Assembly (NCBI GenBank): GCA_029288115.1
Contig: JARFPV010000415.1
Coordinates: 1-5,598 of the forward strand
Direction: 5' to 3'
Length of the DNA stretch: 5,598 nt
Origin: Akkermansiaceae bacterium
Lineage (GTDB): Bacteria > Verrucomicrobiota > Verrucomicrobiia > Verrucomicrobiales > Akkermansiaceae
Position numbers and translations under genes: made by a program. The notes beneath the pieces are model-generated. The model saw only the letters and a program-made list of their open reading frames with translations. It made no database searches and was not told the origin of the DNA. The first letter of the stretch is position 1; each line of letters starts with the position of its first letter. Of the stretch, positions 1 to 5,598 are shown one piece after another.

Positions 1-2206
1 GCCACAAGCTTCCCAAAGATGGCGATGGGTGGAGGATCGTCACGGTGCGAGAACTGACGGGCGTTTGCACCGTTTCGATGTCTCCGTCACGCAATTCGGT
101 AGTTTCCCAAGTCACGAGATTCTCGTAGTCCACAATGCCTTCCAGCACCTCCGAAGTACTTGTCCACAGCCCACTATCTGCCGTAACCGCAAAGGTTACA
201 GTTGTATTCCTAACTCCGAATGCCGCCGTGTTTCTGGACTTGATAACTGTCTTTTTGGAGTCACTGGCCTTTTTGAACCTCATCTTCCCTCTAAGCACTT
301 TGAGCTGGTACGGAGCGAGACCGCTCGAAAGGGAGTTGGTTATTGCCACTTGGCTTTTTGGGCCCATTTGGAAAATCGATTTGTCTTCACAGAGGAATTT
401 CACGAATGATCGTGATCCTGTTTTCACTACGTCCCCCGCAATTATGCTGCACCCCTCGTTCAGAGGTGCGGTGCGACCGTCCCTGATAACAGATACAACA
501 CCTCTAGTCTTCAGGACGGTCGCGATTTGACCGGCGTCAGTTGGGAGGCAGCGAACTGGCAAACAAGGGTAGCCCCTCAAAGTGTCTGGGAATCCGGTCT
601 TGTCGGGAAAATACCGGAACTCGAAATCCGTTAGGCCGACAAAGGCATCGTCCCCAATCGCTGGAGGGGCATCACCAGAAAACCAACACTTACGCAATTC
701 TGAGCAGTCTTCGAAAGCGTATGCACCAATGCTGGTAACGGAGGCCGGAATTACAATGTCGGTCAGGGCGGAGCAATTTGCGAATACGCCGTCGCCGATG
801 CTCGTAACGCTCGTTGGGATCTCTAGATCTTCCAAATTCAGGCAGTATTCGAAAGTGTAGTTGCCGATCGAGGTGAGGCTATTTGGTAGAGCGATGTCGG
901 CCAGATTGTAGCAGTATTGGAAGACCTCGTTTCCGATGCTTGTGACGCTCGACGGGATGACAATTTGGGTCAGGCCAATGCAGTTCCAAAAAGCCCTCCG
1001 TCCGATGCTCGTCATGTCGATTGGCAGGACAACATCGGTCAGGCTGTGACAACTAGAGAAGGTCGACGATTCAAGACTGGTGACTCCTGGAGGGACGACA
1101 ACAGTGGTCAGGGTGGTGCACCCAGCAAAGGCCCCTGGCCCAATGGTGTTGACACTGGAAGGGATGCTGATACTGCCCAAGCTGGCACAATTCCCAAAAG
1201 CACCTTGTCCAATACTGATGAAGCCGGGCGGGAGACTGATGCTGGCAAGGTTGCTGCATTCGTAAAAAGTGTACAATCCGAGGCTGGTGACCCCGGCGGG
1301 GATTGCAATGCTCGTGATGCTGCTGCAGCGGTTGAAAGCCTGTGCCCCGATGTTGGTAACGCCCAATGGAAGCGTAACGCTTCCCAAGCTAGTACATCCA
1401 TAGAATGCGTTCCCTCCGATGCTGGTGACGCTGGCTGGGATGGAAATGCTGGTCAGGTTCGTGCAACCTTCGAAGGTTGCGTCTTCGATCCTGGTGACGC
1501 CGGTCGGAATCGCAAAACTCGTGAGGCTGCTGCAGCCATAAAACGCCCCGTTTCCGATGCTGGTTACGCTGGACGGAATCGTGACAGCTCCCAGACTGCT
1601 GCAGTTAAAGAATGTATTGTCCCCTATGCTGGTGATGCCGGAGGGTAGCGTAATGCTCGTGAGACTGCTGCAATCATAGAATGCAAATTGCCCGATGCTG
1701 GACACGCTGGAAGGAATCGAAATGCTTGCGAGGCTGCTGCAGCCATAAAACGCCCCGTTTCCGATGCGGGTTACGCTGGACGGAATCGAAATGCTTGCGA
1801 GGCTACTGCAGCCGTCAAACGCCCCGTATCCGATGCTGGTCACACTGGCCGGAATCGAAACACTCGTCAGGTTGCTGCAGCCAAAGAAGGCCTCGTAGCG
1901 TATGCCAACTACGGTCCAATTCGTCGGCACACCTCCGCGATCGAACACTACCATTGAGGGGATCGTCAGACTTCCCGACGTGGTTGGGGCGCAATCAATC
2001 ACCACCGCGGTGAAGTCATCATCATTGAGGCCATACGTCAGCGCGCCTATGGTATTTGCCCTTGCCGCATGTGTCAGGCTGGCAGCGACCAGAACAAGAA
2101 CGGTCAGACATGTTGCTGCCTGGCTGCTAATCCTGAGAGCGGTTGTGAATACACCAGCTGCGCCACCCTCTGCGCAAACGTAAGTCCTCGTTTTTAGTAA
2201 TCTCAT
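1..2206 (-). CDS. Secreted BspA-like leucine-rich repeat protein with C-terminal FecR-like domain (partial, 3' end off window)
   Basis: Translating the minus strand from the ATG at 2206 gives 735 codons with no stop before the left edge, so the C-terminus is missing. Residues 1-50 look like an export signal: a long basic N-region, a hydrophobic stretch at about 31-45 (core TVLVLVAAS) and a likely cut after ARA50. Residues 51-117 are a BspA-type N-cap containing one degenerate repeat. Residues 118-508 are 17 uninterrupted 23-residue LRR_5 repeats of the form IPSSVTSIGxxAFxxCSSLTSI. The capping segment at 509-550 (FSGDAPPAIGDDAF, then a FRYFPDKTGF stretch) is typical of where such arrays end. 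Residues about 562-715 resemble a FecR domain: GVVSVIRDGR, then GDVVKTGS, then FGVRNTTVTF, then VLEGIVDY. LRR_5 proteins are usually surface or secreted binding proteins, so a cell-envelope location is inferred; the ligand is unknown. No clear Shine-Dalgarno sequence precedes the ATG. The frame stays open for some distance upstream, so an earlier GTG or TTG start is possible, but the ATG places the signal peptide sensibly. Confidence 0.88.
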   Translation of the reverse strand, partial: MRLLKTRTYVCAEGGAAGVFTTALRISSQAATCLTVLVLVAASLTHAARANTIGALTYGLNDDDFTAVVIDCAPTTSGSLTIPSMVVFDRGGVPTNWTVVGIRYEAFFGCSNLTSVSIPASVTSIGYGAFDGCSSLASISIPSSVTRIGNGAFYGCSSLASISIPSSVSSIGQFAFYDCSSLTSITLPSGITSIGDNTFFNCSSLGAVTIPSSVTSIGNGAFYGCSSLTSFAIPTGVTRIEDATFEGCTNLTSISIPASVTSIGGNAFYGCTSLGSVTLPLGVTNIGAQAFNRCSSITSIAIPAGVTSLGLYTFYECSNLASISLPPGFISIGQGAFGNCASLGSISIPSSVNTIGPGAFAGCTTLTTVVVPPGVTSLESSTFSSCHSLTDVVLPIDMTSIGRRAFWNCIGLTQIVIPSSVTSIGNEVFQYCYNLADIALPNSLTSIGNYTFEYCLNLEDLEIPTSVTSIGDGVFANCSALTDIVIPASVTSIGAYAFEDCSELRKCWFSGDAPPAIGDDAFVGLTDFEFRYFPDKTGFPDTLRGYPCLPVRCLPTDAGQIATVLKTRGVVSVIRDGRTAPLNEGCSIIAGDVVKTGSRSFVKFLCEDKSIFQMGPKSQVAITNSLSSGLAPYQLKVLRGKMRFKKASDSKKTVIKSRNTAAFGVRNTTVTFAVTADSGLWTSTSEVLEGIVDYENLVTWETTELRDGDIETVQTPVSSRTVTILHPSPSLGSLW
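62..523 (-). other. FecR-like domain region within the repeat protein
   Basis: This is residues about 562-715 of the minus-strand protein. The order of motifs follows the FecR fold: an opening strand GVVSVIRDGR, the GDVVKTG turn, a strand ending in a DKSIFQMGPKS element, a LRGKMRF strand, and FGVRNTTVTFAV where classic members have a V-R-G-T motif, followed by VLEGIVDY. In this protein the usual Gly of VRGT is Asn. Known FecR domains sit outside the cytoplasmic membrane, either as anti-sigma regulators or as modules of surface proteins. With a signal peptide in front and repeats between, the second type is more likely. The assignment rests on motif order only. Confidence 0.7.
683..1855 (-). 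repeat. Array of 17 tandem 69-bp units encoding 23-residue LRR_5 repeats
   Basis: The array lies within the large minus-strand repeat protein, residues 118-508. Each unit is exactly 69 bp with no insertions or deletions between units. The consensus is I/L-P-x-x-V-T-S-I-G-x-x-A/T-F-x-x-C-x-x-L-x-x-I-x. Every unit keeps the Cys at position 16 and the Phe at position 13. Units near the N-terminus (high coordinates) are the most alike in DNA, while those toward 683-1000 are more diverged. A degenerate additional repeat precedes the array at about 1856-1909 (GIRYEAFFGCSNLTSVS). Confidence 0.92.
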
Positions 2207-2280
2207 GTAAGTCTGTCGGCAGTTCAAACCAACGCCACAGGCGGAACTCGTCAGAATCACACGACCTCGCTGGTAGCGCC

Positions 2281-2296
2281 CTAGAAACTCTTCTAG
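2281..2296. repeat. Perfect inverted repeat CTAGAA-actc-TTCTAG
   Basis: Six-base arms are separated by four bases, 75 bases upstream of the ATG of the repeat-protein gene. It could form a small hairpin in the leader RNA or be a dimeric operator. The arms are AT-rich, so an RNA hairpin would be weak. The symmetry is seen directly; the function is not known. Confidence 0.5.
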
Positions 2297-2310
2297 ATGC
2301 CTGGCCAAGG

Positions 2311-2328
2311 TGTCAAGACATGTTGACA
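2311..2328. promoter_or_regulatory. Inverted repeat TGTCAA-gacatg-TTGACA, possible operator or -35 region
   Basis: Perfect six-base arms with a six-base spacer lie 105 bases upstream of the repeat-protein ATG. Read on the minus strand, one arm is an exact TTGACA, the consensus sigma-70 -35 hexamer, pointing toward the repeat-protein gene. The only -10 candidate I can place is TAGAAG, 15 bases further on, which is poor. The two arms face outward, as in a site bound by a dimeric regulator. Operator and promoter readings are both inferences. Confidence 0.35.
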
Positions 2329-2577
2329 GCCTCCACCAGCCTGCTAGCCTCCTCTTTGTGGTGGGACTCTCCTCCCCCCTCAGCCTGAAGTGGTTTAAAA
2401 ACAACCGCTAAAACGCTGTATGTAATGCGGAGTGGAGAACAGGCGGCGCGCGCGAGCACAAACCCTATGTATTCAGGGCTTTCCCTTTCCGCTGCGCGCT
2501 AATCGTCGGGGCTGGCCGCGCACCCGGAGCGGCGAAGACACCCCCTACTCCGCCCAACGCCTGACCGGCAAGGCCCC

Positions 2578-3150
2578 CTACTTTGTCTCCGGTTTCTGGC
2601 CGATGGTTTCGGTGCGTTTGCGAAGGTTGCGCAGGAACCTGCGGGTGGCTGAGGTCTCGGGCGGCTTTTGCTCGTGGCTTTCTTCCGGAAGTCCGTGACG
2701 AGCGACCAGATCATCGTGGGTATGGTTCACGAAGACGGACCATCCCAAAGGATGGCGATTGCCGATGATTCGACGAACTTTTGAACCGACCTTTCGCGCG
2801 GCACGGGAACCGGCCTCGGCGGCCAGAATCACTGTGGATGGTGAGGCCTGCTCAAGAAACGCCTTCTCGTGTTCAATGCTGGCCTCTTCCTGCTGCACCT
2901 GAGCCAAGAGGCGCTTCACTCGCTCGATCCGCTCCTGGTGATCAGGGCAGTCACCACTGGCCTCGTTGAAATTCCGCTTAAGGGCCTTCTCTTCAATTTT
3001 GAGTGCCTTGAGCCGCTCTCGGAGCCGGTCTCCGGCGGGGTCATTGATTTTGGCGAGCCCGTCCTCAAGCAGTGTGAGTTTGGCATCGCTTTCGGCGATC
3101 CGGTGGGCCAGTTCCGGGTTCGGCCTCATCCTCGAGGTAATCGTTTTCAT
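2578..3150 (-). CDS. Hypothetical coiled-coil protein with basic C-terminal region
   Basis: This is a complete 190-residue frame from ATG at 3150 to TAG at 2580-2578. I do not recognise the family. Residues about 11-63 and 69-102 are rich in Leu, Glu, Lys, Arg and Ala with heptad-like spacing (RLRERLKALKIEEKALKRN, then RIERVKRLLAQVQQEE). They are divided by a short polar turn, GDCPDHQ, so a helical hairpin coiled coil is likely. Residues 103-190 differ: a small hydrophobic patch (STVILAAEAGSRAARK), a short aromatic segment around GWSVFVNHTHDDL, and a strongly basic end (RRFLRNLRKR). There is no signal peptide or membrane segment, so a cytoplasmic protein is expected. A second ATG at codon 8 is an alternative start; neither start has a clear Shine-Dalgarno. 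It lies 196 bases after E2 in the same direction, so it may or may not be cotranscribed. The basic tail could bind nucleic acid, but that is only a guess. Confidence 0.75.
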   Translation of the reverse strand: MKTITSRMRPNPELAHRIAESDAKLTLLEDGLAKINDPAGDRLRERLKALKIEEKALKRNFNEASGDCPDHQERIERVKRLLAQVQQEEASIEHEKAFLEQASPSTVILAAEAGSRAARKVGSKVRRIIGNRHPLGWSVFVNHTHDDLVARHGLPEESHEQKPPETSATRRFLRNLRKRTETIGQKPETK

Positions 3151-3346
3151 GAGATTACGGCGTCATTCCAAGCCTACCCTCCACCATAGCATCAAGGCGT
3201 CCAAATTCCCACACATTTCCGCCCATACCCCTCCCGACGCACCACAAGGGGCTGGTAATGAGCGGCTATGGCAAGGTGATCAGGAGACGCCCGGACCGCA
3301 CTCACGGAAAAGCACGGCAGCCTGCGAGCACCAGACTCGCCCCATC
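3151..3346. other. Intergenic spacer between E2 and the coiled-coil gene
   Basis: This spacer has no gene and no clear hairpin-plus-T-run terminator. On the minus strand an extended -10-like element TGCTATGGT spans 3191-3183, about 33 bases before the coiled-coil ATG, but no good -35 lies at the usual distance. The spacer is long enough for the coiled-coil gene to have its own promoter. Confidence 0.35.
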
Positions 3347-4567
3347 CTACAGCATCTCGGGCTGCCCCAGGAGTCCGGCGACGCGGTTGAGGAGTTTGCC
3401 GGCATCCCCACCATCGACGACCCGGTGGTCAAAGGTAAGGACGAGATCGGCTTCGGTGGAGGGAATAAATGACTGGCTCTCCTCGGACCAAGTGGGGCGC
3501 TTGATGCCGGCCCCTACCCCCAGGATGAGGGTTTCGCTGGGAAGCGGAATGGGCGTCCCCCATTTCAATCCGAAGGTGCCGAAATTGGTGACAGTGGCAA
3601 TGCCTCCTCCAATGGCTTCATCGGGCAGGCGCCTCTCCCGCGCACTCTGGACAAGCTCCATGTATTCATTGTGAAGCTGGCTCACTGTCTTCTGGTCGAC
3701 CTCACGGACGACAGGAACGAGGACGCCATCGTCAACCTGCACCGCCACTCCGATATCGAAGGCACGCGGATGGACAATCTTCTCCCCGATGAGGAAACCG
3801 GCGGAGGTTGGCTCTGCGGCAAGTGCCTTGGCGAAGGCACAGAGGATGTAAAGTGTGAGCGGCGGACGTGGGTCCTGCTCCGAACGATAGGCCAGAAGCT
3901 TGTCGATATTGACGGGCAGGCACACTGTGGCGAGTGGGCGGCTCCAGCTGCGACGCATCGCGTCGGCCACCGCCAAGCGCATCGGTGAGGCCTTGCTGGC
4001 GGGCCACTCGGAAATGTAGGACAGAAAGGACTCCAGGTCCTCGACGGTGACCCGTCCCCCGGCCCCACTGCCGGTGATGGCAGAGATATCGGCACCCTGA
4101 AGCCCCAACTCATCCATCCGAGCCCGCATGCGCGGAGAAATGTAGTGGGCCCCCTTGGTTCCCGCGGGCACCGGCAAGCCCTGAATACTGGGCTGCACCT
4201 TGTCGGGCATGGGCGGTGGCGCCATCATGCCATCGGTGGCCGGATTCGCATCGTGAACGGACTCACTGACCGCGGGGGCGGGAGCTTCCTCCACGGGGCT
4301 AACCCCGGTTCGCAGGGCCTCTTCCTCGCTCACATCGAGAATCCCCAGGGTCGTGCCGACCGGATAGGTTTCTCCTTCTTCGGCGAGGATGCGGAGGACC
4401 TTGCCGCCACAGAGGGTGGTGACTTCCATGGTGGCCTTGTTGGTCTCGACTTCGATGACCTCCTGGTCGGCCTGCACGGTGTCGCCCGCGGCAATGTTCA
4501 GTTTCACCACGGTCGCCTCGGCGATGGACTCGCCAAGCTGGGGCATGAGGATGGGTATTTCCGGCAT
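3347..4567 (-). CDS. Dihydrolipoamide acyltransferase, E2 of a 2-oxo acid dehydrogenase complex
   Basis: This is the core subunit of a pyruvate or branched-chain 2-oxo acid dehydrogenase complex in the cytoplasm. It accepts the acyl group from E1 on a lipoyl lysine and transfers it to CoA. The 406 residues show the full E2 layout. A single lipoyl domain spans 1-79, with the lipoylated lysine in ETNKATMEV at K44. An Ala/Pro-rich linker covers about 80-138. The peripheral subunit-binding domain is at about 142-183 (YISPRMRARMDELG, ending GRVTVEDLESFL). The acyltransferase domain covers about 194-400, with TNFGTFG at 327-333 and the catalytic DHRVVDGG at 380-387, where H381 and D385 are the expected active-site residues. 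Length and domain count are normal for a one-lipoyl E2. It follows E1 beta by 22 bases, so the two are very likely one operon. The ATG at 4567 is supported by the lipoyl domain starting directly after it. Substrate (pyruvate, pdhC-like, or branched-chain, bkdB-like) cannot be settled from sequence inspection. Confidence 0.95.
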   Translation of the reverse strand: MPEIPILMPQLGESIAEATVVKLNIAAGDTVQADQEVIEVETNKATMEVTTLCGGKVLRILAEEGETYPVGTTLGILDVSEEEALRTGVSPVEEAPAPAVSESVHDANPATDGMMAPPPMPDKVQPSIQGLPVPAGTKGAHYISPRMRARMDELGLQGADISAITGSGAGGRVTVEDLESFLSYISEWPASKASPMRLAVADAMRRSWSRPLATVCLPVNIDKLLAYRSEQDPRPPLTLYILCAFAKALAAEPTSAGFLIGEKIVHPRAFDIGVAVQVDDGVLVPVVREVDQKTVSQLHNEYMELVQSARERRLPDEAIGGGIATVTNFGTFGLKWGTPIPLPSETLILGVGAGIKRPTWSEESQSFIPSTEADLVLTFDHRVVDGGDAGKLLNRVAGLLGQPEML

Positions 4568-4589
4568 GGTGGAAGAAAGCTAATTGAAA

Positions 4590-5558
4590 TCAGAAGCGGA
4601 GGACCTGGCGGATCCGGTCACAGATGGCATGGTGGGTAGGCCGGTGGACCTCCCAAAGTTTGGGGTGATAGGGCACCGGAGTGTCGCGGGCATTCATTCG
4701 CTGAGGCGCGGCATCGAGGAGGTGGAATCCCTCGGCGGCCACCCGGGCGACCACCTCGGCGGTGACCCCGCCCCAGGGAAAGGACTCGCCGAGCGCGAGA
4801 AGGCGACCGGTACGGGCCACGGACGCCATTATGGTATCGGTGTCGAGAGGCTTCACGCTCCGGAGATCGACCACCTCCACTTCCCAGCCCTCCTCAGCCA
4901 GCACCTCTGCCGCCCGCAAGGCCTCATGCACGAGCGCGCTGTACGTCACCACCGTGAGGTGCTTGCCGGCCCGCACGATACGAGCCTGGTTGATCGGCGT
5001 GGGCTCGCGATCGATTTCCGGTTCCTTGAGCCAGCGATAGAGGAACTTGTGTTCACAGAAGAGGACGGGGTCGTCCAATTCGACCGCTTGCCTGAGCATG
5101 GTGTAGGCATCCGAGACAGTCGCTGGAGTCAACACCACGAGACCCGGATACTGCGCGTAGATGGACTCCATCATCTGGCTGTGGAAGGGGCCAGATCCAG
5201 GGGTGCCTCCAGAAGGCAGGCGGATCGTTATCGGGACCGGAGTTCCAGTGCGGTAGTAATGGGTCCCCGCATGGTTGACGATCTGGTTGAAGGCAACCGA
5301 GGAAAAGTCCGCGAACTGAATTTCAACAATCGGCCGCATGCCCTCGAGGGCAGCCCCGATAGCCATCCCGACCATGGCATCCTCGCTGATCGGCGCATCC
5401 ACTACCCGGTTCGGATACCGGTCTTTGAGGGATTTGGTTGCCTTGAAGGCACCCCCAAAAGTGCCCACGTCCTGTCCGTAAACAAAGACGCGCTCGTCCT
5501 CGCTGAGGAGATCCTCGTGCGCTTCGTGGATGGCGTCGATGTAGGTAACTTCGCTCAT
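4590..5558 (-). CDS. 2-oxo acid dehydrogenase E1 component, beta subunit (pyruvate or branched-chain type)
   Basis: With an alpha subunit this forms the thiamine-diphosphate E1 enzyme, which decarboxylates a 2-oxo acid and passes the acyl group to the E2 lipoyl arm. The 322 residues are the usual length. The N-terminal pyrimidine-binding domain shows VFVYGQDVGTFGGAF at 24-38, DAPISEDAMVG at 54-64 with the cofactor-contacting E59, and EIQFADF at 79-85. It also has SGPFHSQ at 122-128 with the conserved H126. The C-terminal transketolase domain begins near 195 and holds VTYSALVHEALRAA and VVDLRSVKPLD at 229-239. GQDVG replaces the commoner GEDVG. The start at 5558 fits the family N-terminus (TYIDAIHEA), although the frame is open upstream to the right edge. 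The E2 gene follows after 22 bases. It is comparable to PdhB or to the branched-chain beta subunit, and which of these cannot be decided here. Confidence 0.94.
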   Translation of the reverse strand: MSEVTYIDAIHEAHEDLLSEDERVFVYGQDVGTFGGAFKATKSLKDRYPNRVVDAPISEDAMVGMAIGAALEGMRPIVEIQFADFSSVAFNQIVNHAGTHYYRTGTPVPITIRLPSGGTPGSGPFHSQMMESIYAQYPGLVVLTPATVSDAYTMLRQAVELDDPVLFCEHKFLYRWLKEPEIDREPTPINQARIVRAGKHLTVVTYSALVHEALRAAEVLAEEGWEVEVVDLRSVKPLDTDTIMASVARTGRLLALGESFPWGGVTAEVVARVAAEGFHLLDAAPQRMNARDTPVPYHPKLWEVHRPTHHAICDRIRQVLRF

Positions 5559-5598
5559 GACTGCCGAGTCTAGGCCGACGGTAGTTCCGGGGTTGAAT

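Larger units (their letters stand above)
2207..2577. other. Intergenic region with no supported gene; two inverted repeats
   Basis: This 371-base gap separates the coiled-coil gene from the repeat-protein gene, both on the minus strand, so it must hold the end of one transcript and probably the promoter of the other. I see no RNA gene and no convincing coding frame. The half next to the repeat-protein gene (2207-2430) holds two perfect inverted repeats, listed separately. The other half (2430-2577) is very GC-rich and holds a direct repeat CCCCCTACT at 2541-2549 and 2574-2582. No hairpin followed by a T-run is visible for the end of the coiled-coil gene. Confidence 0.6.

Noticed and set aside
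917..1648. Long plus-strand open frame with a repeated Asp-Ala-Gly pattern
   Set aside because: It is antisense to the LRR_5 array and its periodicity is the same 69-bp unit read backwards. The minus strand gives a recognisable protein.
683..1855. CRISPR array or non-coding satellite
   Set aside because: The repeats are contiguous with no unique spacers, are an exact multiple of three, and translate to a clean LRR_5 solenoid.
2323..2345. Plus-strand promoter from the right-hand TTGACA arm
   Set aside because: There is no -10 hexamer at the proper distance and no plus-strand gene downstream to serve.
2389..2409. Hairpin AGTGGTT-taaaaac-AACCGCT as a terminator
   Set aside because: One pair is G-U, no T-run follows on either strand, and it is far from the end of the coiled-coil gene.
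2432..2698. Plus-strand 88-residue frame, Arg- and Pro-rich
   Set aside because: It overlaps the end of the coiled-coil gene in antisense, has no recognisable motif and no ribosome binding site, and its composition is what GC-rich non-coding DNA gives.
4584..5573. 329-codon plus-strand frame across the E1 beta gene
   Set aside because: It has no recognisable domain and exactly shadows a well-conserved GC-rich enzyme gene on the other strand.

Overview
The window carries four protein genes, all read from the minus strand, in two blocks. Moderately to strongly GC-rich DNA, a large secreted BspA-type leucine-rich-repeat protein, weak or absent Shine-Dalgarno motifs, and an E1-beta/E2 pair of 2-oxo acid dehydrogenase type together suggest a bacterium of the PVC group (Verrucomicrobiota or a relative). 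This is an inference from gene content and style; there is no rRNA or other marker gene here.

Right half (about 3347-5598): core metabolism. Two closely spaced minus-strand genes encode the E1 beta subunit (4590-5558) and the lipoyl-bearing E2 acyltransferase (3347-4567) of a pyruvate or branched-chain 2-oxo acid dehydrogenase complex. E1 beta, with its alpha partner, decarboxylates the 2-oxo acid on thiamine diphosphate. E2 takes the acyl group on its lipoyl arm and passes it to CoA. The alpha subunit should lie just beyond the right edge, and no E3 gene is in the window.

Middle (2578-3150): a 190-residue hypothetical protein dominated by a charged helical coiled coil, with a basic tail. 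It is separated from E2 by 196 bases and from the next gene by 371 bases. The 371-base gap has no gene I can support. It contains two perfect inverted repeats upstream of the repeat-protein gene.

Left half (1-2206): one very long minus-strand reading frame without a stop, running off the left edge (at least 735 residues). It has an export signal, then 17 consecutive complete 23-residue BspA/LRR_5 repeats after a degenerate first one, then a repeat cap, then a FecR-like domain. This repeat/FecR combination is the most unusual thing in the window. The gene is visibly less GC-rich than the dehydrogenase genes, and two of its repeats are almost identical in DNA, which points to recent repeat duplication or conversion and possibly acquisition by transfer.
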